NCBI RefSeq assembly: GCF_902833055.1
Contig: NZ_CADFEJ010000003.1
Coordinates: 62,001 to 126,000, forward strand
DNA: 64,000 bases
Reading direction: 5' to 3'
From: Burkholderia territorii
GTDB lineage: Bacteria; Pseudomonadota; Gammaproteobacteria; Burkholderiales; Burkholderiaceae
Numbering within the stretch: the first letter of the stretch is position 1; each line of letters starts with the position of its first letter. This document shows positions 7,324 through 17,395 of this stretch, piece by piece. Made by a program: the position numbers and the translations under genes. The notes under the pieces are model-generated. The model ran no database searches. It was not told the DNA's origin and was given only the letters and a program-made list of their open reading frames with translations.

Positions 7324-10300
7324 ATGTCGAATACCAGCATGCGCGGCAAGCTCGTTCTCGTGACGGGCGGTGCGAAAAACGTGGGCAAGGCCATCTGCAG
7401 GCGTTTCGCCGAGCAGGGCGCGCACGTGATCCTGAATTTCTTCCACTCGCTCGACGCGTCGAAGCAGACGGCCGACGAACTTCGCGCGCTCGGCGCGACG
7501 GTCGACGTGATCCGTGCGTCGGTCGCGCAGCAAGCGCAGGTCGACCGGATGTTCGACGAGATCGAACGGCGCTACGGCCGGCTCGACGTGCTCGTCAACA
7601 ATGCGGCCTCCGGTGCGCTGCTCGGCGTCGACGAGATCGGCGCCGAACATTTCGATCGCGCGCTCGACACCAACCTGAAAGGCGCGTTCTGGTGCGCACG
7701 CCGGGCCGCGGCGTTGATGGCGCGATCGGGCGGCGGTGCGATCGTCAACGTGTCGTCGGTGGGCGCGACGCTGGTGCCGGCGAACTATCTGGTCGTCGGC
7801 ACGGCGAAGGCGGCGCTCGAATCGCTGACGCGCTATCTCGCGGTCGAGTACGCGGGCCGCGACATTCGCGTGAACGGCGCGTCGTCGACGCTGATCGACG
7901 GCGACGTCGCCGCGCAGTTTCCGGACCCGGAGAACACGAAGCGCTCGAGCATCGCGGCGACGCCGCTGAAGCGGCTCGCACGTGCGGAGGACCTCGCCGA
8001 TCTGGTCGTGTTTCTCGCGTCGGACGCGGCGCGCTGGATCACGGGCCAGGTGGTCGTCGCGGACGGCGGGCTGTCGCTGTGCAGCGAGGGGTTGTCGCCG
8101 CGCGCGGAATGGGCGGGCGAGGGGCGTGCCGAAGGCGCGGGCGCGGCGGCGCCCGCAGCGGTGCGGCCGGCTCCGTCGACGACGCGGCAGCAGACGGCCT
8201 CGGGCGGGAGCGAGCGTCCCGCGGCGTCGCCTGACGAAGCGCCGGACGGCGACGATATCGCCGTGGTCGGCATGGGTCTCGCATTGCCCGGCGCGAGCGA
8301 TCCGGACACGTTCTGGCGCGCGCTGCTCGACGGCCCCGAGTTGTTCGGAAACGTGCCGCCGGATCGCTGGGATTACCGCTCGTTCTACTCGCCCGATCCG
8401 TCGGCGGAGGACAAGAGCTATCAGTCGCGCTCGGTCTTCATCGAGCATTTCGACCCGTGCCCGACGGTACGCGCGGAACTCGATGCGGGCACCGCGCCGC
8501 GCGAGCTGACGACGTTGTGGCTGCGTCACGCGCTGTGCCAGTCGCTCGACGGCGTGGCGTTGCGCGAAGCCGATCGCGTCGCATTCCTGGTGGGCTACAC
8601 GGCCGACGGCAGCCAGCATCTTGAGGAGGGGATGGTGCTGGCCGCCGCGCGCGAGCGCCTGAATGCGGTGCTGATCGATGCGGGCGTGGACGCGGCCGAG
8701 CGCGAGCGCCGCGTGGCCGCGATCGATGCGGTGCTGAGCGCACGCTATGCGCGCGGCGCCGGCGATCTCGCGTCGTTCTTCCCGCACCGGGTCGGCTTGA
8801 ACGCGATGAAGGGCGTGCTGCCGGACAGCGCGCAATGCATGATGGTCGATACCGCGTGTTCGTCGTCGCTGTATTCGATCGACCTGGGGATCAAGGCGTT
8901 GCTGCTCGGCAAGCAGGACGTCGTCGCGTGCGGCGGCGCATTCGCGCTTGCGCCGCGCGGCTCGGTGCTGTTCTCGAAGCTGCACGGGCTGTCGCGCAGC
9001 GGCGAGGTGCGGCCGCTCGACCGCAACTGCGACGGCGTGCTGTTCGCGGACGGCGCGGGTGTCGTGATCCTGAAGCGCCTCGCGCGGGCACGCGCCGACG
9101 GCGATCGTATCCTCGGCGTGCTGAAATCGTTCGGCTCGTCGTCCGACGGCAAGGGCAAGGCGATCTACGCGCCGAACTCGGCCGGCCAGCGTATCGCGAT
9201 CGATCGCGCGTATGCACGCACCGCGACGGTGCCGGCCGACGTCGACTGGGTGGTTGCACATGCAACCGGCACGCCGGCCGGCGATCTCGCCGAGTTCCAG
9301 AGCCTGCGCGATGCGATCCGGCGCGACCGCCCGGTTCAGGTGACGTCGAACAAGTCGCTGGTCGGGCATACGGGCTGGGCGGCCGGGGTCGTGTCGGTGA
9401 TCCAGGTGCTGCTCGGCCTGCGGCATCAGATGATCCCGCCGCAACATCGCTTCAGCGAGCCGCCGCCGGAATTCGACATCGCCGGCACGAACCTGCGGAT
9501 TCCCGTGGCGCCGGTATCGTGGCCGGTCCGGAGCGAATCCGCACGCGTCGCGGCGGTCTCCGGGTTCGGCTTCGGCGGCACGAACGGCCACCTGATCGTG
9601 TCGGAGTACCGCGCGGATCTGCCCGCCGGCCGGGCGAGCGGCCGGTTCAAGCGCGAACCGCTCGCGATCGTCGGCTGGTCCGCGAAGTTTCCGGGCCTCG
9701 ACGGCGACGCCGAGGTCGCCGCGTGGCTGCGCGGCGAAGGCCGTGCGCCCGACGCGAGCTTCGGGATCGGCTACCCGCTGCCGAGCTTCGCGCGCGTGAA
9801 GATGCCGCCGGCGGTGCTGCGAGCGCTCGACCGCTGCCAGCTGATGGCGCTCGACGCCGCGCACGACCTGCGCGAACACCTCGGGGCGTTCTGGCGCGAG
9901 CACGCCGACACGATCGGGCTCGTGATGGGACACATGGGGCCTACCCGCAACGCGGCGCTCTACGCGAGCCGCTGTTATCTCGACGACATCGCGGCCGCGG
10001 TGCGCGATGCGACGCGGCCGGACGAACGCGCGGCGACCGAAAGCGTGCTGGCGGCATTGCGCGAGGCGACGAAGCAGCTCGTCGCGCCGACGACGGAGAA
10101 TTCGTTTCCGGGAATGATGCCGAACGTGATTCCGGCGCGCGTCGCCAACTATCACGACCTGCACGGGATGAACATGACGGTCGATGCGGGTCACGCATCG
10201 ACGCTGGCCGCGTTCGAGGCGGCCGAGCGCTTCCTGTGCAGCGGCGAACTCGACATGGCGATCGTCGGCGGGATCAACGGCAATTCGTCGGAGGAAGTGC

Positions 10301-13300
10301 GCCCGGCATTCGGGCTGCCGCTCGCGGAGGGCATCGTGCTGTTCGCGGTCACGACGGTGCGCTGCGCGCGAGCGGAAGGGCTGCCGGTGCTCGCGGTGGT
10401 CGGCGGCGGCGACGCGCGGGCTGCGGTCGAACCGGCCGCGCCGCGCGATGCGACGGGTCGTGCGGTCACGTATGCGGGTGCCGATTCGGCGATCGACGTG
10501 CTGCGCGCCATCGTCGCGCGCGAGGCGGGCACGACACTCACGCGTGACGGCGGTGGCGGCGATCACGCGCGCTATGCGCTGCACGTCGCATGCGAGGCGG
10601 CCGACGCGCAGCCGGCGGCGCCTCGCGAGCCGCAACGCGAGATGCCGCCGGCGCACGTGCCGGCACCGGCCGTTGCGTCCGCTGAACCGGCCGGATCGGC
10701 GGTCGCTTGCGCCGCACCCGTTGCACCGGGCACGTTGATACCGGGCCCGCTGCGCCGGACCGGCGTCGCGGCCGACGGCGAACCGCTCGGCGTCGCGCGT
10801 TACCGGATCGAATGGCGCGACGCGCCGTGGCGGCCGGCGGGCCGGTCGGTGCCGTTCATCGCGCCGCGCTGCGTGATCGTGACCGACATGCCGGACACGC
10901 TGGCCGCGCAAGGCGATACAGGCCCCGGCTGCGTGGTGCTGTCGACGCGCCCGTTCGCCGCGCGCCGGCCGGGCTGGCACTGGATCGAGCGCATCGATGC
11001 GGCGGCGCTCGACGTCGTGCCCGACGACATCGGCCACGTGCGCGTGCTCACGTCGCTCGACGCGGGCACGCTCGCGCCGGGCGCCACGGCACCGGCGGCG
11101 CCCGCACGGCTCGCGCTGCACGACCTCGCATTCCTCGCGATCAAGCGATGCCATGCGGCGCTCGAGCACAACGGCAGCGTCATCGCATTGTTGCTCGATG
11201 CGCTCGCGGGCGACGTGCCGCATCCGGATGCGGGCCTGTTCACGGGCCTCGTGAAGGCGCTCGCGATCGAGATGCCGGCAGCGCGCCCGGTCGCCGTGCT
11301 GACCGATGCGCGTGCGCTGCCCGACGCGCTGCGCGACGCCGAGCGCGAAAGCGGCGCACGTCACTGGCTGCCGGTCGTCGCGCTGGGCGGCGGGCGCCGC
11401 CGCACGCCGCGCGTGATCGCGGACGCGGGCGAACTGAGCGCGGACGAGCGGTTGTCGCTCGGCCAGGAGTCGGTCGTGGTCGCGGTCGGCGGGGCGCGCG
11501 GGATCACCGGCGAACTGATGAAGACGCTGGCCTCGCACGTGCGTCCGACGCTGTATCTGATCGGCAGCAGCGCGCTGGACACGATCGACGCGGAGCTGCT
11601 TGCAATGGACGACGAAACGTTCGCGAAGAGCCGCCCGGACTACATCCGCGCGCAGAAGGCGCGGCATCCGGAACGGCCGTTGCCGGAGATCATCCGCGCC
11701 TTCGAGCGGCGTGCCGACGCGCGCACGGCGTGCATGAACATCGACGCGATGCGCGCGTTCTGCGGTGCGCATCGCGTGACCTACCTGCGCGCGGACGTGC
11801 TCGACCCGGACAGCGTGAAGACGGCCATCGACGCGATTCTTGCCCGCGAGTCGCGTGTGGACCTGCTGGTCAACGCCGCCGGACTGAACCGTTCGGCATC
11901 GGTGCGCGTGAAGTCGCTGGACGATTTCGTCGCGGTGCGCGACATCAAGGTGCGCGGTTACTGGAATCTGCGCCGCGCGTTCGGCACGCGGCAGCCGCGC
12001 CTGTGGTGCAACTTCGGCTCGTTCATCGGACTGACCGGACAGGCGGGCGAAACCGACTACGCGTCGGGCAACGACTTCCTGAACACCCAGGCGTCGTACC
12101 ACCGCGCGGCGCTCGGTCACGACGAATTCACGATCGGCTGGACGCTGTGGCGCTCGGTCGGGCTCGGCGCGAATCCGGTCACGCGTGCGTTCCTCGAGAA
12201 AAGCGGGTTGTTCACGAGCATGCGCACCGCGGAGGGGCAGCATCACTTCATGCGCGAACTCGGTCTCGGCGAGCGCGCGGCGATGTCCGTGCATCTCGGC
12301 GAAGCCGAGCGGCGCGCGATCGAAACGCACCTGCCCGGTTACTTCGATCTCGACGAAGGTGCCCGCGCCGCCGTCGCCGCATCGCGCGAGCCGGATTTCT
12401 ATCTCGGCGCCGAGCTTGCGCGCACCGACGACAGCGTGACGTTCGAGCGGGTGTTCGACCTCGAGCGCGATGCGTACCTGCAGCATCACGTCGTCAACGG
12501 CTTTCCGACGCTGCCGGGGACCTTCGTGCCCGAGGTGGCCGCCGAGGCCGCGCTGCGGCTCGTGCCGGGGCTCAAGGTCGTCGGCTTCGCCGACGCGGCA
12601 TTCCTGCACTTCCTGCGCGTCTACGATGCGAAGCGGCCGAGCGTGAAGCGCATCCATGCGCGGATCGCGTCGCGTGACGGCGACACGGTACAGGTGCGCG
12701 TGCGGATCTCCGGCGACGTGCTCGCGCCTGGCGGGCAGGTGCTCGTGCGCGACAAGCCGCACTTCGAGATCACCGTTCGCCTCGCCGATGCATACGCGCC
12801 GGCGCCGATATGGCACGAACCGGCAGCGGGGGCGTTCACGCCCGTCGCCGATCCGTATCACTTCGACGCGGCGCCCGTGCGGCTGACCGGCATGTTCGTG
12901 TCGACGACCGATACCGGCATGAGCGACGCGGGCAAGCAGGCGCGTTTCCGGCTTAACGTGCCGGGCGACGATCCGGTGTTCTCGCGCTTCGTGGTCCCGA
13001 GCATCCTGCTCGACGGGCTCGCGCGCGTGGCCGCGCTCGATCACGTCGCAGGCGACTACATCCCGCTCGCGGCGCCGATGTCGATCGGCCGCATCGATAT
13101 CTATGAAGCCGGCAACGACTGCGAGCTGTCGAGCCGCCACGCGTCGATCGCGCTGCGCGTGACGCCGCGCGCATTCGCGCTCGAAGGGCCGGCGAGCAGC
13201 GGCAACCGGTTCGTCGCGGTGCGCCCGGACGGCAGGATCCTGATGCAGATGCGCGACGTGACGGGCATCGTGATCGGCTACGTGCATCGCGCGACCGGCG

Positions 13301-13371
13301 CGTTCGCCGCGCGCGGCGAGATCGACGCGCAACTGGCCGCGCGCACGCGTTCCGAACGGGTGCCCGCATGA
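7324..13371 (+). CDS. Iterative PKS/PUFA-type synthase: ER(FabL)-KS-CLF-KR-DH
   Basis: This 2015-aa multidomain synthase has the following layout. Residues 1-255 are an SDR enoyl reductase of FabL type, with VTGGAKNVGK, VNNAASG and the diagnostic Y-x6-K in YLVVGTAK. Residues 309-765 are a ketosynthase with C512 in VDTACSSS, H646 in HATGTP (usually HGTGT) and H682 in VGHTG. Residues 780-1030 resemble a KS but carry VDAGHAST, with H957 where the catalytic Cys should be, like the chain-length factor of PfaC. A linker follows; then a ketoreductase at about 1375-1680 with GGARGITG, S1566, Y1579 and N1583; and a hotdog dehydratase at about 1700-2000 with H1722 in an HxxxGxxxxP motif. There is no integral AT, ACP or thioesterase, which fits the AT-ACP protein just upstream. 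The ATG at 7324 follows a weak AGGC. The 3' end overlaps the P450 gene by 4 bp. Confidence 0.88.
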   Translation: MSNTSMRGKLVLVTGGAKNVGKAICRRFAEQGAHVILNFFHSLDASKQTADELRALGATVDVIRASVAQQAQVDRMFDEIERRYGRLDVLVNNAASGALLGVDEIGAEHFDRALDTNLKGAFWCARRAAALMARSGGGAIVNVSSVGATLVPANYLVVGTAKAALESLTRYLAVEYAGRDIRVNGASSTLIDGDVAAQFPDPENTKRSSIAATPLKRLARAEDLADLVVFLASDAARWITGQVVVADGGLSLCSEGLSPRAEWAGEGRAEGAGAAAPAAVRPAPSTTRQQTASGGSERPAASPDEAPDGDDIAVVGMGLALPGASDPDTFWRALLDGPELFGNVPPDRWDYRSFYSPDPSAEDKSYQSRSVFIEHFDPCPTVRAELDAGTAPRELTTLWLRHALCQSLDGVALREADRVAFLVGYTADGSQHLEEGMVLAAARERLNAVLIDAGVDAAERERRVAAIDAVLSARYARGAGDLASFFPHRVGLNAMKGVLPDSAQCMMVDTACSSSLYSIDLGIKALLLGKQDVVACGGAFALAPRGSVLFSKLHGLSRSGEVRPLDRNCDGVLFADGAGVVILKRLARARADGDRILGVLKSFGSSSDGKGKAIYAPNSAGQRIAIDRAYARTATVPADVDWVVAHATGTPAGDLAEFQSLRDAIRRDRPVQVTSNKSLVGHTGWAAGVVSVIQVLLGLRHQMIPPQHRFSEPPPEFDIAGTNLRIPVAPVSWPVRSESARVAAVSGFGFGGTNGHLIVSEYRADLPAGRASGRFKREPLAIVGWSAKFPGLDGDAEVAAWLRGEGRAPDASFGIGYPLPSFARVKMPPAVLRALDRCQLMALDAAHDLREHLGAFWREHADTIGLVMGHMGPTRNAALYASRCYLDDIAAAVRDATRPDERAATESVLAALREATKQLVAPTTENSFPGMMPNVIPARVANYHDLHGMNMTVDAGHASTLAAFEAAERFLCSGELDMAIVGGINGNSSEEVRPAFGLPLAEGIVLFAVTTVRCARAEGLPVLAVVGGGDARAAVEPAAPRDATGRAVTYAGADSAIDVLRAIVAREAGTTLTRDGGGGDHARYALHVACEAADAQPAAPREPQREMPPAHVPAPAVASAEPAGSAVACAAPVAPGTLIPGPLRRTGVAADGEPLGVARYRIEWRDAPWRPAGRSVPFIAPRCVIVTDMPDTLAAQGDTGPGCVVLSTRPFAARRPGWHWIERIDAAALDVVPDDIGHVRVLTSLDAGTLAPGATAPAAPARLALHDLAFLAIKRCHAALEHNGSVIALLLDALAGDVPHPDAGLFTGLVKALAIEMPAARPVAVLTDARALPDALRDAERESGARHWLPVVALGGGRRRTPRVIADAGELSADERLSLGQESVVVAVGGARGITGELMKTLASHVRPTLYLIGSSALDTIDAELLAMDDETFAKSRPDYIRAQKARHPERPLPEIIRAFERRADARTACMNIDAMRAFCGAHRVTYLRADVLDPDSVKTAIDAILARESRVDLLVNAAGLNRSASVRVKSLDDFVAVRDIKVRGYWNLRRAFGTRQPRLWCNFGSFIGLTGQAGETDYASGNDFLNTQASYHRAALGHDEFTIGWTLWRSVGLGANPVTRAFLEKSGLFTSMRTAEGQHHFMRELGLGERAAMSVHLGEAERRAIETHLPGYFDLDEGARAAVAASREPDFYLGAELARTDDSVTFERVFDLERDAYLQHHVVNGFPTLPGTFVPEVAAEAALRLVPGLKVVGFADAAFLHFLRVYDAKRPSVKRIHARIASRDGDTVQVRVRISGDVLAPGGQVLVRDKPHFEITVRLADAYAPAPIWHEPAAGAFTPVADPYHFDAAPVRLTGMFVSTTDTGMSDAGKQARFRLNVPGDDPVFSRFVVPSILLDGLARVAALDHVAGDYIPLAAPMSIGRIDIYEAGNDCELSSRHASIALRVTPRAFALEGPASSGNRFVAVRPDGRILMQMRDVTGIVIGYVHRATGAFAARGEIDAQLAARTRSERVPA

Positions 13372-16300
13372 GGATGAAGCGACTCGCGCCCGGCCCGCGC
13401 GGCAGCGTCGTGATGGGCAACCTCGCGGAATACAAGCGCAATCCGGTCACGATGCTGCTGAAGCTGCAGCAGCAGTACGGCGACATCGCGCGCAACCGGC
13501 TCGGCCCGTTCCTCACGCACGCGCTCGCGCATCCGGACGGCATCCAGCACGTGCTGCAGGACAACCACCGCAACTACGTGCGCGGCCGCTTCTACGACAA
13601 CTTCAAGATGTTCTTCGGCGACGGCCTGCTGACGACCGACGGCGAGTTCTGGCGGCGTCACCGTCGCGTGGTGCAGCCGCTGTTTCACCGCAAGCAGGTC
13701 GAGGCGCATACGGCCGCGCTCGGCGACGCGGCGCTCGCGCTCGTCGAGCGCTGGCTGAAGCGCCCGGCGCATGAGCCGTTCGACGCCGTCGAGGAAATGA
13801 TGCGCGTGAGCCTGCGCATGCTCGGGCTGATGCTGTTCAACGCGGACATTTCGCGGCATGCGGACGACGTCGGGCCGGCCGTGCGTTTCGGCATCGCGGC
13901 GATGATGCCGCAGGGCAACCTGAACGATTTCGTGCCGCGCTGGATGCCGACGCCGTTCAATCGCCGGATCGCGCACGCGCGTCGCGGGATCGACGCGATC
14001 GTCGACGCGATTGTCGCCGAGCATCGCGCGGGGCGCTGCGAAACGAGCGACGTGATCTCGCTGCTGCTCGCCGCGCGCGATCCGGAAACCGGGGCGCCGC
14101 TGACCGAGCGCGAGGTGCACGACGAAGTGATGACGGTGTTTCTCGCCGGTCACGAAACCACCGGCAGCGGGATGGCGTGGGGGCTCTATGCGCTCGCGCA
14201 GCATCCGGACGTGTTGCGCCGCCTGCGCGACGAGCTCGACGCGGTGCTCGGCGGCCGCGCGCCCGATGCGGCCGATCTCGAACGTCTGCCGTACCTGGCG
14301 CAGACCGTCGACGAGATCCTGCGCCTGTATCCGCCGATCTGGGGCTTCACGCGCGATCTGGTCGACGACGACGAGATCGGCGGCTATCACGTGCCGGCCG
14401 GCTCGTCGGTTTTCATGTCGCCGTATGTCACGCATCGTCATCCCGCACTGTGGGCGAATCCCGACGCATTCGATCCGGAGAACTTCGGATCGCATGCGCC
14501 GGCGCGCCACAAGTACGCGTACTTTCCGTTCGGCGGCGGGATGCGCAAATGCATCGGCTACCAGACCGCGTTGCTGCAGATCCGCGTGCTGATCGCGGTG
14601 GTCGCGCAGCATGTCGACCTGAGCGCGGTGCCCGGTCATTCGCTGGACACCGGCGCGACGATCTCGCTGCGTCCGCGCGACGGGATTCGATTGATCGCGA
14701 AGCGGCGATCGCGCGAGCGCGGGTCCACCGGGCGCGCGGGAGCGGACCCGGGTACGCCGGCCGACCGGGCCTCGGTGTGTCCGTTCAGTGGCGCACAGGC
14801 TCAGGCTCAGGCGCCCGCGCCGTCTCCGCCCCCCAACACCGCGCCACCGGCGAATGCGGTATCGCCAACGCCCGTTCGTTCCGCCGGCCCCGCGCTGGCG
14901 CCGGACATGCTGGCCTTTCTGCAACGCGATCCGGTCACGGACGAAGCGTCGCCGGACGCCGACGCGACGCCGACGCACCGCTTCACATGGCGGCCGGTCG
15001 AGATCGAGCCGCTGCCCGACCTGCCGGCGGCCGAACTGAGCGGCAAGCGGATCGCGATCGTCAACGGCCTCGGTCGCACGGTCGAGCGCGTGGTGGCGAC
15101 GCTCACGCGCGCCTGTGCGAGACCGAGCGTGTTCGCGCCGGCCGACGGCGTCGATCCGGCGACCGCCGCCAGCACGTTCTTCGTGCAGTCGGGGCCGTTC
15201 GACGGGATCGTCGATCTCGGCGTCGAAACGCCGTTCTCGCTCGACGTGCACGATCAATGGGAAGCGCCGTTGCGCCGCACGGTCGCACTGCTGCAAGCAT
15301 GCTATGGCGACTGGTCGCAGGAGGCGTCGACGTCGCGACTGTTCTATCTGGCGCTCACCTGGCAGGACGGCCTGATGGGTCATGGCGACGGCACGCTCGT
15401 GCAGCCGCTCGGCGGACTGTGGGCCGGCCTCGCGAAGACGCTGCCTCAGGAACTGCCGAACTGCAACGTGCGCGTGCTCGACGTCGCGCCCGACGAAACG
15501 GGGCGCGTCGACCAGCTGATCGCGCGTGAACTGTATCGCTGGGGACGCTTCGAGGTCGGGCACCGCGGCGGACGCCGACATACGCTCGTGGCGGCCCGCG
15601 ACGCGCTGCCGGCCGACGCGGCGCCCGACTGGGGAGCCGACGACGTCGTGCTGTTTTCGGGTGGCGCGCGCGGCATCGGATTCCTGGCTGCGTGCGCGCT
15701 GGCGAAGCGCCATCGCTGCACGGTGATCGTCACGGGGCGCGACGCGTTGCCCGCCGGCGACGAGCCGTGGCTCGCGCTCGACGATGCGGGCTTCAAGCGC
15801 TACGGGCTCGAGCAATTGCGTCAGGCCGCACCCGGGCGTTCGCCGAAGGCGATCCGCGATACGTTGCGGCAACTCGAACGCCGACGCGAACTGAAGGCGT
15901 CGCTCGACGCGGTGGCCGCGCTCGGCCTGCCGGTGCATTACCGCGTATGCGACGTGACCGACGCGCACGCCGTGCGCACGCTGTGCGACGCCTTCGGTGA
16001 CCGGCTGCGCGGCGTGATCCACAACGCGGGCATCGACCAGCCGGTGCGATTGTCGCGCAAGAGCGCCGATGAATTCATCGGCACCGTGCGCGTGAAGGTG
16101 CTCGGCTTCGTCAATCTGTACGCGGCCGTGCGCAACCGGCCGCGCGTCGGCTGCTTCGTCAACGTCGGCTCGTTGACCGGCCGCTGGGGCGGCATGACGG
16201 GCGAGACCGACTATGCGGCCGCGAACGAGGCGCTTGCGCGGCTCGGCTGGTGGGCGCGACGCGATGCCGGCGCGCGCGTCGTGAAGACGATTGCATGGCC

Positions 16301-17375
16301 GACCTGGGACGGGGTCGGGATGATCACGAACCTTGCCGTCACGCGGCGTTACGTGACGCCGATGCGGATCGACGAAGGCGTGCGCCACTGGCTCGCGGAA
16401 CTCGCGACACCGGCGTCCTCCGGCAGCGGCGAACCGATGTACATGGGCGCGGTCGGCCGCGCGCTGACGCCGATCCAGCTGCGCGGATTCGATGCGGTCG
16501 ACGGCTTGCCGAACCTCGGCGAACTCGCGACGCGCCGGCATCACGCGGGCACGCCACGACGCTTCCGGCCGTTCAGCTGCTTCTCGACGCGCTATCGCAC
16601 GTCAGGCGCACCTTATACGCAGGCATTCCGCTTCGACGGCCGCGCGGCCGTGCCGGCGTCGCTGCTGCTCGAGCACGCGCGCGTCGTGGCCGACTGGGTC
16701 GCGCCGCCTGGCGGCGAGCGGGCCTGCCTGCACGAAGCCGTCGACATCACGATCGCGCTCGACGCGCTCGCCGACGCGCTCGACAGTCACGGCGATCTCG
16801 CGCTCGACACCGACGCGAACGGCCGCACGGCAGGCGACGGCTGGCACGTGACGGTGCGCTGTGCGTCGCTCGCCGGCCGCGTGCTGCTCGACGCGACGTT
16901 CGTGTACCGCGGTCATCCGCCCGGCGGCATGACCGTTGCGCTGCCGCGCGAAACCGAAGACGCCCCGGCCCGGGACGCCGCGCGCGCGCGTTGGCGCGAC
17001 GACCTGTTGCCCGAGGCGCGATGGAGCGGCGGCATCGCCCAGGCGAAGGCCGCCGACCCCGCGGCGCTCTGGGGCGTGCGGGACGATGCGGCGCGCGCGA
17101 CGTGCCCGCAGCTGTGGCTGCCGGTCAATCACCTGGAAAACGTGTTGCGCGCACTGCTCGGCGCCCGGGCTGCCGACGGCGAGCCGCCGCGCGCATGGCG
17201 CATCGGCCGCATCGTGTTCGGCGCCGCGCAGGCCGGCGATGCCGACATGTTGCTGCGCTATCCGGACGATCGCTTCGCGATCGCCGATCGCGCGGGCGCA
17301 TCGATCGCCGAACTGTACGACGCGCGGCTTGCCGGCGCGACCGACGCGCAGGCCGTGGCGGCGCCGGATCTTTGA
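13368..17375 (+). CDS. Cytochrome P450 fused to ketoreductase and hotdog domains
   Basis: This 1335-aa fusion has a complete P450 at residues 1-455, with the I-helix AGHETT (259-265), the ExxR Glu in DEILRLYPP and the haem-thiolate C395 in FGGGMRKCIG. An Ala/Pro/Gln linker (about 455-520) joins it to a PKS-type KR, whose structural half spans about 520-755 and catalytic half about 755-1010, with SGGARGIGF, S935, Y949 and N953 all present. The C-terminal 250 residues resemble a DH double hotdog, but the HxxxGxxxxP motif reads FRFDGRAAVP with F1087 in place of His, so dehydration is unlikely. The likely role is oxidation and keto reduction of the ACP-bound chain. The redox partner is not encoded nearby. 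The start ATG overlaps the synthase stop. A P450 joined to a KR in one chain is very uncommon. Confidence 0.85.
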   Translation: MRMKRLAPGPRGSVVMGNLAEYKRNPVTMLLKLQQQYGDIARNRLGPFLTHALAHPDGIQHVLQDNHRNYVRGRFYDNFKMFFGDGLLTTDGEFWRRHRRVVQPLFHRKQVEAHTAALGDAALALVERWLKRPAHEPFDAVEEMMRVSLRMLGLMLFNADISRHADDVGPAVRFGIAAMMPQGNLNDFVPRWMPTPFNRRIAHARRGIDAIVDAIVAEHRAGRCETSDVISLLLAARDPETGAPLTEREVHDEVMTVFLAGHETTGSGMAWGLYALAQHPDVLRRLRDELDAVLGGRAPDAADLERLPYLAQTVDEILRLYPPIWGFTRDLVDDDEIGGYHVPAGSSVFMSPYVTHRHPALWANPDAFDPENFGSHAPARHKYAYFPFGGGMRKCIGYQTALLQIRVLIAVVAQHVDLSAVPGHSLDTGATISLRPRDGIRLIAKRRSRERGSTGRAGADPGTPADRASVCPFSGAQAQAQAPAPSPPPNTAPPANAVSPTPVRSAGPALAPDMLAFLQRDPVTDEASPDADATPTHRFTWRPVEIEPLPDLPAAELSGKRIAIVNGLGRTVERVVATLTRACARPSVFAPADGVDPATAASTFFVQSGPFDGIVDLGVETPFSLDVHDQWEAPLRRTVALLQACYGDWSQEASTSRLFYLALTWQDGLMGHGDGTLVQPLGGLWAGLAKTLPQELPNCNVRVLDVAPDETGRVDQLIARELYRWGRFEVGHRGGRRHTLVAARDALPADAAPDWGADDVVLFSGGARGIGFLAACALAKRHRCTVIVTGRDALPAGDEPWLALDDAGFKRYGLEQLRQAAPGRSPKAIRDTLRQLERRRELKASLDAVAALGLPVHYRVCDVTDAHAVRTLCDAFGDRLRGVIHNAGIDQPVRLSRKSADEFIGTVRVKVLGFVNLYAAVRNRPRVGCFVNVGSLTGRWGGMTGETDYAAANEALARLGWWARRDAGARVVKTIAWPTWDGVGMITNLAVTRRYVTPMRIDEGVRHWLAELATPASSGSGEPMYMGAVGRALTPIQLRGFDAVDGLPNLGELATRRHHAGTPRRFRPFSCFSTRYRTSGAPYTQAFRFDGRAAVPASLLLEHARVVADWVAPPGGERACLHEAVDITIALDALADALDSHGDLALDTDANGRTAGDGWHVTVRCASLAGRVLLDATFVYRGHPPGGMTVALPRETEDAPARDAARARWRDDLLPEARWSGGIAQAKAADPAALWGVRDDAARATCPQLWLPVNHLENVLRALLGARAADGEPPRAWRIGRIVFGAAQAGDADMLLRYPDDRFAIADRAGASIAELYDARLAGATDAQAVAAPDL

Positions 17376-17395
17376 ACGGGAAGAGGAGGCTCACC

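Noticed and set aside
5767..13332. A 2521-residue open frame on the minus strand, opposite the synthase
   Set aside because: It has Arg/His/Ala-rich low-complexity content with no domain, signal or RBS. It mirrors the codon bias of the real plus-strand genes, as do the minus-strand frames at 2030-5170, 13278-16544 and 56119-60480.
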